Shown here: positions 23,493-35,950 of the stretch, in pieces
How positions within the stretch are numbered: the stretch's first letter is position 1
How the letters are laid out: the number at the start of each line of letters is the position of its first letter
Assembly (NCBI GenBank): GCA_947396885.1
Contig: OX377204.1
Location: 57,461,139 to 57,525,138 of the forward strand
DNA length: 64,000 nt
Direction of reading: 5' to 3'
Source: Heligmosomoides polygyrus polygyrus
Taxonomy: Eukaryota; Nematoda; Chromadorea; Rhabditida; Heligmosomidae
The notes under the pieces: generated by a model
Told to the model about the DNA's origin: nothing
The model's input: only the letters and a program-made list of their open reading frames with translations
Databases searched by the model: none
Program-made: the position numbers and the translations under genes

Positions 23493-26400
23493 TGTAGAGT
23501 GACCGTTTGAGGAGTTTTATCGGAAATTTCCACCCGTCCTTTTCAGGAATTGTTCTAAGACTGTTTAGGTTGCCTTTAGTGCGCCGTGAACAATGCATGC
23601 AGAAGAAGACCTATCAATCGGGTGGGGCGACCGCTCACAAGTGCACGCGCGGGCGAGTTCGTAGCGCAATATCTCTATCAAGTTCAATCTTTCCGACTGA
23701 AACTCGAGGACATTGTAGGCAGCACAAGTCTCTTGGCGTGGTCTGAAGCACAACGGTGTAGCTGATTAATGGACAAAGTTACAGAGCTGCGGGTGAGGCT
23801 TGAGTGACGCATTTTTTCCGAATTCGGTGGGCCACTGCGGGAAGAGGCGACGAGCTAACGGCCTCAAAATGCGAGAGCGAGCAGAAGACTGAAGACACTT
23901 CACGACAACTTGCTCACAGCTACCCAGCTACCTAAACTGCCTTAGCCCCATCTGCCATTTTAGAACAGCGGACGGGAGCTGTAAAGTTTCTTCGGCCCTT
24001 ACTCGCCCACGTTTGCGTTTCCGACACAAGCAATGCCACCGTTCTGTACAGCTCGAAGAGCGCTACCAAACGGTATCGATGTCGATCAATTTCAGAAAAA
24101 TCGATTTTTTGACAATTTCGCATCGAGGACGAGGCTGCTGGAGGCCGCGGCAGACGGACGATCGAAAATCAGTACCATGGGATTGGGCCATGTTTGACTC
24201 CATTCGATAGGCCCTTTCATGCTGAATTGAAAGGTTTTAATGATGGTAGGGAAAGATGCAATACGGGCGAGTAAGAGCGAGGAGAACACTGACCGTTGTT
24301 GTGCTAAATTGCACGCGCGAGTGTATTCTGAGCGCGATAACTCTGTCATGTTTAATCCTTTCCGGTTGCAACTTGTGCGTTTTGTAGGCAGCAAAATGTT
24401 CTAGCAGTGCGCAAAAATGCAGCATTGTAGCTTATGACTTGGTCAAAGTTACAGCGGTGCGAAAATACAGGTCAGCCTTGTGTGACACGATTTTTTCCGA
24501 TTTCAGTCGTCCTCTGCGGGAAGGGCGGAGAGCTAACGGCCTACAAATGTGCATGTGGTGCGAGCAGAACATTTTTAGGTGCTCTGAGATGAACAATTCC
24601 CTAGCTAATTAAAGTGCCCTCGCCCAGTTGCCATTTTAAGGCAGCGGACCTAGCGGTTGAACTTTCCTGCGCCCTTGCTCGCCCATATTTGTTTTCAGGA
24701 CAGGGGCGAGCCTGCGTGAACGATGACGTCATCGAAATCGATAGTTTCAAAATTGTCCAAGTTATCTTCTTCCAAAATCACCTAGGGTTATTTGGGGCGC
24801 TGATTACGAATCCGACGTCCGGTTTTGAAAATTCGATTTCGATAGGTTTTGTGTTTTTTTCTTCTGAATAACTGAGGATGGTCGGGTCAGGATCACCGAC
24901 CACCCTCAGTTATCGGTATCTGTGTTTTCCTACTGTAATCGTCCAAATGGACTTCCACGTCGTGTTCGGTACCCCGAATAAGCCATAGCATCTCTAAGAA
25001 GTTTGAGCAAAATCGATGATCCTGACCCGACCACCTTCAGTTATCCAGAAGAAAATCCAAAACCTACCGAATTTCACGGAGGAATTTTCAAAAACGGACG
25101 TCGGATTCGTAATCAGTGCTCGAAATAATTTCCTAGATGATTTTGGACGAAAAAATTTGGCCAATTTCAAAAATATCGACTTTCGATGACGTCGTCATCC
25201 GTCGGCCACGGCCTCCAGCAGCCGCGCCCTCGATGCGAAATTGTCAAAAAATCGATTTTTCTGAAATTGGTCGAAATTGATACGTTTCGATAGAGCTTCT
25301 CAAGCAGCGTAAAACGGTGCCATTAAGAGTGTCGAAAACGCAAGCATGGGCAAGTAAGGGCGCAGGAAACTCCAACCGCTATGTAAGACGCCCTAAAATA
25401 GCAGCTGGAGCCAAGGCAGTTTAGACAGCTAGGAAGTGGCTAACACTTCCTCGTGAAACACCTTAGGTGGTCTGCTTGTCTATGCGTTTACAGGCCGTTA
25501 GTTCACCGGATCTTCCCGCAAGGGTCGATTGAAATTGGAAGAAATCGTGTCACAGAAGGCTAACCTGCACATTCCCACCGCTGTAATTTTGTATAATCAT
25601 AAGATTAACTACTACGTTCCAGTGTTCCACTAGAACATTTCGCTGCCTGCAAAATCCACAAATTGCAACCGAAAAGGCTCACACGTTGCAGAGTTATCGC
25701 GCTCAGAACATGCCCGCGCGTGTAATTTAGCACAACAACGGTCGATGCTCTCCTCGCTCTTAGTCTCCCGGATTAGAGTTTTTCCTAACCTCAATGACAT
25801 CGTTCAATTCAGCATGAAACGGTCTATCGAATGGTATCGATCATGGTCCAATTTAAAGAAGAAGGCTTTCGATGACGTCATCGTCGGCCGCGGCCTCGAG
25901 CAGCGTCGCCCTTGATGGGAAATTGTCAACAAATCGATTCTTCTAGAATTGGTCGAGATTGATATCGTTCGATAGAGCTTTTCGTGCTGAAGCTAATGGT
26001 GTTATTGGGAGTGTCGAAAACGCAAACTTGGGCAAGTTGGGGCCGAAGAAACTTTGCAACTCCCGTCCGCTGCTCTAAAATGGCAGATGGGGCTAAGGCA
26101 GTTTAGGCAGCTGGGTAGCTGTGAGCAAGCTGTCGTAAAGTGTCTTCACTCTTCTGCTCGCTCTCGCATTTTGAGACCGTTAGCTCGTCGCGTTTTCCCG
26201 CAGTGGTCCACTGAATTCGGAAAAATGCGGCACTCAAACCTCACCCGCATTTTCGCAGCGCTGTAACTTATCGTTAGTCCATTCATCAGCTACACCGTTG
26301 TGCTTTAGACCACGCCAAGAAACTTGTGCTGCCCAATGTTCTCGAGTTTCAGTCGGAAATATTCGAACTTGATAGAGATATTGCACTACGAACTCGCCCG

Positions 26401-26560
26401 CGCGTGTACTTGCGAGTGGTCGCCCCACTCGATTGATAGGTCTTCCTCTGTATGCATCGTTCGCGGCGCACTCCAAAGGCAAGCTGAACAGTCGTAGAAC
26501 AATTCCTGAAAAGGGCGGGTGGAAATTTCTGATAAAACTCCTCAAACGGTCACTGTACAG
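23493..26560. repeat. 3.07-kb near-palindrome (arms about 1.4-1.5 kb, spacer about 120 bp)
   Basis: The left arm (23493-24898) pairs with the right arm (25017-26560) in reverse complement along its whole length. Landmarks are gaccgtttgaggagttttatc with its complement near 26550, gccccatctgccattttagaacagcggacgg with its complement near 26075, and ggtcgggtcaggatc with gatcctgacccgacc at the centre. Each arm is itself made of two diverged subunits of about 700 bp. A related but smaller foldback occurs at 58975-60290. No coding frame is recognised. It looks like a foldback DNA element or satellite-derived palindrome. Confidence 0.85.
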
Positions 26561-26867
26561 GGTAATTTCAAAAACGAACTTCAGATTTGTGTTCAGCGAG
26601 ATCGCATACCTCAAGGGCAAGTTTCGGACCGCAGTCGATCGCCATCAACGGCGTTCAGTATAATATAATACGCCATGCCACCACGCCAGTTGTGAAGGAC
26701 TGATGGAAACACGCACGCGCGCACACACACTACCCTTCTATGAATAGTATACTGAATGCGTTTTCGTAACGGTGCGCTCCTCGACAGTGTGCTATCGAAA
26801 ACAATCGTCACCGGAATGAACGTCGCTTACAAAAATCATCATTATGCCACATTCGAAAAACCACGTA

Positions 26868-28140
26868 TTCGAAATTCGAATATTATTCGAATTTTCGAAC
26901 CTCGAATAACCAAATAATCGAAAATCGATTATTCGAATAATTTCGAACCTCCGCCTTCAATGCCCATCAGATTGGGTCAGTGGTTATCTTGTTGCTAATA
27001 ATTTTGTACTGAATCATAAGAGATGAGCGATGACTTCTATTCCTCGGCTACGAAGGGCAAACGGCACCGGCAGAAACCTTGTATTCCCCTGTTGCACTTA
27101 TCATAAGTTGTCGAGAAATGTCTCATAATATTCAAGCAGAGCGCTCATTTCAAGGCCTATGCGAGCGATATCGTAACAGCCAGCTCCTTCTCCTAGTTTC
27201 AGCCTTCTGTACAGTGCCAAACACTTTTCCAATGAGAACCCCTTCCTGGAGGAGTTCAATAACACCCACTGCACCTCTGCATCGATCGCCATGCCACTGT
27301 GTCTAATCAGATTCTAGCAGCATAATTGACGGCAAGTTGTTCTCTAGCCAAGCATGCCCCTTCGAGTACCTTGGCGACTGATCTGCGGGCCTCTTTTCAA
27401 AATTTTCAGCAACACTCACAATTAATCATCTTTAATGTATTGACCATCTGTTCATCAATCACTGCTTTTCGAACATCCTATTATACTTCCACTCCAGAAA
27501 ATCTTACAGACTGAATCCTTGTTTAAAGGTTACGGCAGTTTTATTCTAAATGACGTAAGAGTTCCAGGCTTGGAAAAAAGAAAAACTTCAAAATGGCAGG
27601 AATTGCTGCAATAGCGCTTCGTAATTGTGTTTAAGAGGTGCGTGTAGCGCAGTCGGAGGACGCGCCGACTGTCGCGCGCACCCGATACCAGGTTCCTGGT
27701 TCGGATTTCCCGCCCAGGCCAACCAAGCCTTCCATCCCTCCGGGGTCGGTGAATTGGTACCAGAGTGTCTGGGAAGGATGAAGCCCTGACTTGTTCATCG
27801 GCCGGCTGACCACTGCAAGTCATTGTATGGCCACATACGCATTCATGTCGCCACGGAGCAAGACATGTTAGGTGAAGTGTAGAGATAGATAGAGAAGATA
27901 GAGAACGGTAGGGACCGCTTTTATACCTTCCTCGAAGGAGGCATGAACAGTATACCTTTGTCCTCGGGAAAAATCGAATTTCGAATGATCGAATAATATT
28001 CGATTTTCAAAATTTCGAATTTCGAATTATCGAACAGTATTCGATTTTCAAAACTTCGAATTTCGAATAGTCGTATATCATTCGATTTTCAAAAAGTCGA
28101 ATTTCGAATAGTCGATTATTCGAATAATCAAATGTTTAAA
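26868..28140. mobile_element. 1.27-kb element bounded by TTCGAA-type palindromic repeats
   Basis: Both ends are short arrays of permuted ttcgaatattcgaa units (26868-26950 and 27970-28140), with ordinary sequence and a SINE (27637-27955) between them. By analogy with 10081-13075, which has taaatcg arrays at both ends, I read this as a transposon-like unit with low-complexity self-complementary termini. Exact ends and target duplication cannot be fixed by eye. Confidence 0.45.
27637..27955 (+). repeat. tRNA-derived SINE
   Basis: The 5' head has box A-like tagcgcagtcggagg and box B-like ggttcggatttcccg, spaced as in a tRNA. It is followed by a non-tRNA body (ggtcggtgaattggtacc, ccggctgaccactgcaagtcattg) and a tail with gatagatagagaagatagag. 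A diverged relative lies at 18740-19010. It encodes no protein and would depend on a LINE for movement. Confidence 0.65.
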
Positions 28141-28995
28141 ATCACTCTTGTTTATGGTGGTCACCCAATGATTGACAGTTACTTATTTTTTATTACACAC
28201 TCCCTTCCCGTGGCCGTCATACTCTGCTTTTATGTTAAATCAGGTCTAATAGGTGAAAAGTGGCGAGTCCAGTGAGTGATAAGCGTTGAGCACGACGAGC
28301 GAGGCGAAGAAGGAGCCAAGGCTATGGAAGTCGGTGTTCAGGCTCAGAGGCCGTTGTTCAAGCGCCACGAAGGCTGATCCATCCATTTCCTTCACGACAC
28401 CAAAGAACAATGGCAAAGATATATTGGGCGTGGAGCACCCTTTGCTTCGTTAACCATAAGAATCCGTGCACGAGAAGAGAGAAACACCCTAGATAGGCAG
28501 AGCTCGATTGTTATAGGTCTTGCTCCATGGGTTACTGTCGTTCCTTAGGTTATTCCAAACTTCCAGGTGGTAGAAGAAGGGCTAGCATGGGCGGAGAAAT
28601 GACACAAAGGCGATCTGGTGCAGAATAGGCACATTGGAGGCTTATGAATGGTATTCAGTCTGTGTTCTGGCTTCGCTGAAGAGCTTCGCTTCACTTATAA
28701 GCAAACGGACCCGAAGTCCATGGCTGGAATCTGATCTAATAAGACACTACGACTTGGACAGTGTTATAGCGAAAATGTGGATGGCTCGCTTTCATAGGAA
28801 ACGGAGTATGACTGGCTCTTTACTATACTACTACTACAGCCATTGCTCTTCCTCTCCCCTTTAACTTCTTTACTACAGAAAACAGGAGCTTCCTAGGCTC
28901 ATGAAAGTACTACCTCCCTACCGCAGCCCCTTCCGGCTTTATTCGTTCGGTTGTTGCACTTGGGATAGAAATAGAAAACGGAGATTCTCCCACAG
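28141..28995. other. Unassigned spacer
   Basis: No recognisable gene or repeat family. Ordinary composition up to the ttc-rich 3' tail of RTE copy 2. Confidence 0.4.
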
Positions 28996-29012
28996 TATAC
29001 GGAAGGCAAAAA

Positions 29013-32000
29013 CGTTATTCTTCTTCTTCTTCTTCAGCGTTTGTCCCGCTTCGTCGCGGTGTCCGCTCTTCTGGTGTCATGACGCCACCTTTCCCGGTCA
29101 TGCGCTTGATCAGGGTGGACTCCAGTTACTTTCATGTCCATGTGTAACGTATCCGACCAACGCTGCTTTGGGCGTCCTCTAGGCCGCTTTCCTGACACTT
29201 CCAACCCAAGGCCTATCTTGCGGACGCTGTCTTCCTTTCCACGCAGAACGTGGCCGTACCATCGTAAGCGAGCTTCGCGCATCTTGACCGCTATCGGCGC
29301 GACACCGAACTTCTGCCGAATAGCATCATTTCTGATGCGGTCCATGCGGGTGACTCCAGCCGTCCAGCGCAGCATCTTCGTCTCCATGACGCTGAGGCGC
29401 GTTTCAACTTCCTTAGTCGCAGGCCAACACTCAGCGCCGTACATCGCTACTGGCCGGATGACTGTTCTGTAGATCTTTGACTTCAGGTGCTCTGGTATCT
29501 TCCTATCGCAGAGCACACCAGTCAGCGAACGCCACTTGGACCAAGCTGCACTCACGCGTGAGTTCACTTCAACCATCAGACCGCCGTCAGACGCTATTGC
29601 TGATCCGAGGTACTTAAACACCGAAGTACGTGCAAGCTCAGTACCGTTAATCTTAATGGAGCCGGACTCCTTTACGTCAGTCGTTAGGTACTCGGTCTTC
29701 TTGACGTCAATTTGAGTCCGAACATTGCCAGGCGGTCGCACCAAGCTTGCTCCTGCCGCTCGAGATCATCTTTATCTTCGCAAGCGAGCATCACGTCATC
29801 AGCATAGAGCAATGTCCATGGGACAGGCTTCTGAAGATCTCGCGTAATGGCATCCATGACGACAACAAAGAGGAGTGGAGAAAGCGCAGAACCTTGGTGC
29901 ACTCCAACAGAGATGGGAAACTCCATTGAGGTTCCAGCTGCAGCTTGCACTCTACTCTTTGGGCAAGAGTAGAGCATCCGCACCCACTCTATGAGTTCCT
30001 CAGGTACGTTGTGTTGTCGCAAGGCGTACCATATAAACTCACGCGGTACGCGGTCGAAGGCCTTCTCTAGGTCGAGAAAGGCGATATGCACCGGCTTCTG
30101 TTTCTCACGATGCTTCTCTACCAGGAGGCGGGCGGCGTGTATAGCATCAATGGTCCCACAACCAGACACAAAACCGCACTGGTTGTCGGAGAGCTTGACG
30201 ATTTCACGAATTCGTCTGTCGAGGATTCGCTCGAAGATCTTCATGCTGTGCGAAAGCAAGCGAATCGGACGATAATTGGAGCAGTCTGCAGGACTGCCCT
30301 TCTTCTTCCAAATCGTACTGTTGTGCCAACACTCCGGTACTTTCTTCTCCTTTACTACCTGGTTGAAGAACTCAGCCAACCACTCAGCAGGATACCAGAG
30401 CTTCGACTTCCAAACATCGGCTGCCAGATCATCCGGTCCTGTCGCCTTGCATGGCTTCATCTTCTTTAGAGCCGTTTCCGTTTCCTCCACGGTGATCTTG
30501 TGAACGGGACCGTGAACAGAATCCACAGAAGGGATGGCCGGGTGAGGAAATTCCATAGTGGAAATTTCCTCAAAGTAATCACGCCATCGCTTCAGCGCCT
30601 TTTTGCGGTCTGTCAGAAGATGGCCGCTCTCATCATTGATGCCAACAAACTTTTCAATGTCCTCGGTTTGGCGATGGCGGGTCTTAGCAAGTCGGTACAA
30701 ATACCGCTCACCATCGCGTGACTCGAGCTTTTCGTTGACATCACTATAATGAGTGGCTTTCGCAACAGCCACGGCTTTCTTTGCAGCCTTCTTCGCCTTC
30801 TGATACTTCTGCCAGTTGTCGGCCGTCTTATCGCTGAGAAACACGTGATAGAGCGACTTCTTCTATCTAACCTTTGCCTTCACATCGTCCGTCCACAGCC
30901 ATGTCTGCTTATCGACCTTGCGTCGCCCAGGCTTCGTTATGCCGAGTTCCAACCTTGCAGCTTGGCGTATCGCGTCGGTTGCTTTCTTCCAAGTTTCGTC
31001 AACAGTCGTGACTGTCGGTAACCGTACGCGGGAAATCACAGCTGCTTCCTTCTCTTTCATTCGCCACCACTTGATTCTCGCAGCACCGCATCGCTCAACT
31101 TGCTGCATCCTCGGAGGGGTGATCTTAAAGGTGCAGACTAGCGGTCGATGCTGTGGGGCGACCGTCTCATACGGCACGATCTTCGCGTCTGTGACAATGC
31201 TTCGGTCGCGATCCTTGACAAGGACAAAGTCTATCTGGGACTTGGAGCTCCCACTATAGTATGAGATGAGGTGGGAGTCGCGTTTTCGGAAAACGGTGTT
31301 CGCAATGGTGAGATTATGCGATTCCGCATACTCAAGAATGCGCTCACCATCGGCGTTACGAGACCCGTATCCGAAACCACCATGACAGCTGTACCCGTCC
31401 TTCGCAGCACCTACGTGCCCATTAAGGTCACCAGCGACTATGATGACATCTTTCGGCGGTACCTCTGCTGTCTTCTCATCAAGCAGGCTCCAAAACTCTT
31501 CCTTGGCTTGATCGGAGCAGCCACTCTGCGGAGCATACGCAGAGAAGAAGTGATAGAGTCGCTCCTTCGCGGCGACAACGATCTTCATCAACCGATCGTC
31601 ATAGCGTTCGACGCTTACAATCGAGTCACGAAATCGTTCGGAGACGATTATTCCGACACCACTGGTGGTCCTGGGACTTCCACATAGAAGCCACGTCCTA
31701 TGTCCCTTGACTTGCTGCAGGACCACCTCGTCTCCTGCACCGCACAGAAATCAACTCTTCTTCGCTCCAGTGCTTCAACCAACTCGCACGAGCGGCCCGT
31801 TAACGTACCCACATTCAGCGTTGCTACGCGGGTCCTGCCTACGTTACGGGACTTTCGGACTAGCTCAGTTGCCCCCCGATGCCGTCCTCGCATCAGGGAC
31901 CCTCGCATACTTTCCACACTCACCGGGCTCTGCGAGTGCGCGTCGGTTCCCGCGGACGACGTAGCACAATCTCGAAAAACATGACTATTCATACACCATG

Positions 32001-32280
32001 TGATGTGACATGGGTCTTCGTAGGCCGGCCTGTCACAAGGGCCTGTCGCCTGCATTCGAGTGTCCGTGCTTAGCTTAGCTCACAAAGCGAGCAGTTTCCA
32101 GTGGCACCACGTGGAGGAACGGACATCTCCACCAAGGCAAAAACGTCATTGAACAGCCATAACCCGATCCACTTGCTATTCACGTGACTGGCCGCAGGAC
32201 GCTCGACGGCCTTTCACAGGGAAGCAGCAGAGGTCCGCGCTTGTCCGCGCTTCGCGTCGACTCACAAGGGAGGCCCATGA
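29013..32280 (-). pseudogene. RTE-type LINE, copy 2 (nearly full length, broken)
   Basis: A minus-strand RTE endonuclease-reverse transcriptase. 32055-31648 encodes the N-terminus and start of the endonuclease (RVATLNVGTLTGR, QETRW). A frameshift near 31690 leads into 31726-30863, with DLNGHVG and YYSGSSKSQIDFVL. A single in-frame TAG at 30860-30862 separates this from the RT frame (30844-29684): KATGPDD, FLDLEKAFDRVPRE, HQGSALSPLLFVVVMDA and YADDVMLA. A second frameshift near 29740 precedes the C-terminal region (LRWTAGVTRM, RPRGRPKQRW), which stops at 29034. The tail on the coding strand is (GAA)n at 29013-29034. Two frameshifts and one stop make it inactive, but it is a good template for the family. 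The 5' limit near 32280 is a guess. Confidence 0.92.
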
Positions 32281-32569
32281 ACTTCCCCCAAAGATTCTCA
32301 ACGAGACCTATATGATTTGTAGGGCATGAGAAGAGGATCACAGAAGTGTTTTTCGTTTTTGCTACGGGCCAGTGGGTGGTCCAAAAATAGCAAAAAATTA
32401 TATCACTTTAGGCCGGGCTGGTAAGGCAAAAGTGACGCATGGAACAGCCCTGTTGTCCTCAGAACCTGACCTACACAAGGCTTGGAGCTCAAATTAAAGT
32501 TAGATAATAGTGATATGATAATTTCCGACGTTTACTAGATGAAGCTGCAGGGTATACTTGTGTCCTTCC

Positions 32570-32795
32570 AAAAAAATTTTCGAATAAACGAATAATCGAA
32601 TATATTCGGTTTTATGAAAAACCGAATATTTGAATAATGGATATATTCTAATTTTGGACCTTGTCGAATATTCTATTAATGAATATTTTCGAATTCTGGA
32701 CCTTGTCGAATATTCGAATAATAAATATTCGAATATTCGAATTTATTCGAATATTCGTTCGAAATTATTCGATTCAGTCCGAAGTATAATACATA
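32570..32795. repeat. TTCGAATA palindromic array 1
   Basis: About 220 bp built almost wholly of permuted, self-complementary ttcgaatattcgaa units. It includes the phrases ttggaccttgtcgaatattcg and, at its end, gaaattattcgattcagtccgaagtata. The same end phrase closes the array at 58318-58550. It lies directly outside the left arm of the 14.9-kb inverted-repeat element. Confidence 0.8.
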
Positions 32796-32859
32796 TGCCT
32801 TCATGTCAGGGCGGAGAACCACTGAGTACATGGTGACCCACCCCCCTCCCCGAGTCAAT

Positions 32860-33608
32860 TTGCGCCTATAGCCGGGTGTGTAGCGTTCGTATCGACTGGT
32901 TGTAGGCGCCGCCAATGTGGCCTTACCTGTGGCGTCATTCCTCTGGGCAGCGCGACAGGAGGTACACCCGCCCCCTGACGGCGTGGAGTCAAGAGGTACT
33001 CAGCTCTTCTGCGGACCGAAACCTTTGGTTTTGCGTGTCAAGGGTTTCGTAATGCAGCCGTTAGACTCCTGGTGAAGTCTAGGGGGTTGGGGCAGGTGAG
33101 CAGAGTGGAGGGGAGGAAGATCGCACGCCCTCCAGCAGAGGGCGGGTGTTCCTCCTGACCGTCCCCATTTCTCTGCTCGCCGTCTCCGCTCACGCTGTGA
33201 CACCTCGCGCGTGCGGGGACGACGGCCCGACGGAGGCCGTCGTAGGCGACCCCACAACGGCGGTCCGATGGACGAGCGGGGCGAGCGGAGCACACAGGTC
33301 GACCAGATTTGCCGGGACTGCAATCAACAGGATGTTCAGAGACCAGTATAAAGATATATGTTGATGTGAAACAAATATAGCTCTACATCAGAATTTCGAG
33401 CTTTATTTAATGAGCTCTACTCATGCTTATCAATACTGCCGTTGATGCGATATTCTTCAAATTTTAAACTGAAAACAATTCTTCGCAATCCTGCCATAAA
33501 GCTGTAAAAGGTATATTTCCAGCCTAAAATTTCACAGAGAATTCAACTACGTCGTCTAAATAACCTCTAGAGGAGCGCTTAAAAAAATTATGTGTGTCAC
33601 ACCGTTGG
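32860..33608 (+). repeat. Left arm of the 14.9-kb inverted repeat
   Basis: GC-rich outer half (32860-33340) and AT-rich inner half (33341-33608), mirrored in the same order outward to inward in the right arm. The inner edge is tgtgtcacaccg at 33594-33605. Divergence between arms is moderate, with indels, so the pair is not recent. No open frame is conserved between arms. Confidence 0.8.
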
Positions 33609-33671
33609 GGACATGCCTCCAAGCCAGCAGTCTACGCAGAATTCAATCACGGAGTTGATATCGTATCCTAT

Positions 33672-33750
33672 CATACTATATAATAAGCCGCTAAGCGATG
33701 AGTCACACTATCGATCGACGCGATGAGTCACAAAATAGGGGAAATTACAG
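33672..33750 (+). repeat. 76-bp direct repeat, copy 1
   Basis: Begins catactatataataa and ends gggaaattac. It contains two copies of cgatgagtcac around tatcgatcgac. An almost identical copy in the same orientation lies at 45798-45876. The two copies flank the 10.8-kb inner element at unequal distances. Confidence 0.85.
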
Positions 33751-33808
33751 GGGGCAGTCGTTCGCTACACCGTGCTGCCCGCTCAGAAAACTGGAGACAA
33801 GTTACTTG

Positions 33809-34560
33809 TGGCTTAAAACCTCCAAATTAACTAACCTGGGCCCCGAAATACTAGGAAATCAGTAACTTGTATCTTTTCGATGACCTATGTAAGTTACGTA
33901 AGGGGTCTAAAATGGCCTTTAAGGCGCAGTTTACTTGTGCGTAAATAACGGAAAAGTGCGTAAGTTAATTGAGAGCTAGTGCGCAAGATGCGTAAAAGTG
34001 CGTAAGTTAATTTTCACTGCTTAAGTCCGCAAGTAACATGCGTAGGCCGCGAAAGGATACACGAAAGCAAATGGTCACCGTCTCGGAAGCTTTAGGTAAG
34101 ATACTTGCGTCTTAAGGGCTGCGAATTAACTTACTTGTGCCTCCGTACGTTGCGTACAAGTTACCTGTAGCGTATTTCCCGCGGTTAAATAACCTGCGAC
34201 ACGCCATGCTAGCATTCCGCGAGGTTCGTCTAGGGCCCTAGAAGTGCATGTTACGCGCAACTAGCGTGCAAGTAGATGAGGAGGCTCAGAGGGCTTTTTC
34301 ACTTACGCGTAACTAACCCAGAAGTGACTAAGTACCTTGCTAGAGACTAGACTTGCACGTAGCTCACACAGGACGTGTAAAGATGCACGAAAGGGTTGAC
34401 TAAGCGTGATCAGGAAGGGGTAAGGTCGCATGTAAGCAAAGTATAACATACTTACAATGTGTACTACTTACAATTAAGTTAGCCGGAAGTGTGTAAGTTA
34501 CTTACTGCGTAAGTTACTTGCGCAGGGCTTGCACGTAACTTGCACAGGACGTGTAAAGAT
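33809..34560 (+). repeat. Left subterminal repeats (GTAAGTTACTTGCG words)
   Basis: About 750 bp in which short words such as gtgcgtaagttaat, gcaagtaac, gtaagttac and acttgtgcgtaa recur in both orientations. The same vocabulary fills 44250-44572 just inside the right end. No frame is open for any length. Confidence 0.75.
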
Positions 34561-34569
34561 TCTCGTAAG

Positions 34570-35950
34570 GGATGACTAAGCATCACCGACTCATTTTTCC
34601 GTCTGCGGTGGCCGGGAGCGGTCGTGCGAACGCCCGCGAACTGTCTAGAAGCTGCGAAAGCCCGCGAGGTGCGGGCTTTCGCGGCTTCGACATGTCGATT
34701 ACAATCACTGTTGTCATGTTGTCATGTATGTGCTCGATCCTGATCTATCCTGAGGACTAGTGATGTTCAATCCTCATTGGGGGGTGGCTACGAGGGTGGA
34801 GGGGGGAGCGAAATGGTGGGGAAGTATGTACATGTCGTTTTCGATGTCACAAGAAGCGATGGAATTGTCGGGGACTGGAAAAAGCGAGAAGTTGTTGTCA
34901 ACGTATAACTGAGTGGATTGAAGAAGACTATTGTGTTTACTGTTTATTCAATGCATGAATTCGCCGTGTTTTGATGATGTAACCGTGTCAGGATTTCTGC
35001 GTTTCTTTAAACTGCTACGATCATTTGAAGTATTTATATCGAGTGATGGTCCTATCGGGGGGGGGGGGGCTCCTAGGAGCGGAATCACTGGGATTGTTGA
35101 ATTTTGGGCTCCCATGATTTCCTAATCTAGAGTAAAGAAGAATCCGAAGAGTAAGTTAACCAAAAGTGCGTAAGTTAATGGCGAGAGATGACCGATCGAT
35201 AGGGGCTCGTCCTAAGGTCATTTATCGATCCGCCACGGCCGTGAGCGGTCGTCCGAGCGCCCGCGAACCGTCTAGAAGCCGTGAAAACCCGAGAAGCGCG
35301 GGTTTTCATGGCTTCGACATTTCGATAGCAATCACTGTTGCCACTGTTTTTGCTCTTTCTTATTCAATCGTCGTTGCGGGCAGCTATGAGGGTGGAGTTG
35401 GAGGGAGGGTGTGGAGGGGGAAGGGGGGGGGGGAGGGCGATGTGGAGGAGAAGTATTAACACGTCGTTTTCGATTTTCGATGAAGCGAGGAGCGGTGGAA
35501 TTGTCGGGGGGTGGACTGTAAAAACCGTGAAGTTGTTGTTGTCAGCGTATTATTCTGATTTGATTGAAGCTTCGATTCGACATGTTGATTGGAATCACTG
35601 TTATTGCGGGCAGCTACGAGGGTGGAAGGAGGGTGAAGGGGGAAGGGGGGGGGGGCAATGTGGATGAGAAGTATGTACAAGTCGTTTTCGATGTCAGGCG
35701 ATGCTGAGGAATTGTCGGGGACCGGGGAAAACCGAGGAGTTCTTGTTGTCAACGCATAACTCTGATTCGATTGAAGCAGGAGCAATGTTTACACTGTTTT
35801 TCACTGTTTATTCTAACGCGTGAATTCGCCATGTTTTGTTGATGTAAACGTGTCACTATTTCATCCTTTCTTTAATCTTCTTCGACCATTTGCAATGTTT
35901 ATATCGGACGGTGGTCCTATCAGGGGAGGGGGTCTCCTAAGAGCAGGAGC
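34570..35950 (+). repeat. Three related direct blocks
   Basis: Blocks at about 34570-35065, 35170-35560 and 35590-35945 share, in order, cgcccgcgaac-gtctagaagc with an embedded short hairpin (cgcgggttt...), ggcttcgaca, gctacgagggtgga, a G-rich tract, agaagtatgtaca-gtcgttttcgatgt, gaattgtcgggga and gaattcgccatgtttt. Later blocks have lost parts. No conserved reading frame runs through them, so they look like noncoding or regulatory repeats. Confidence 0.7.
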
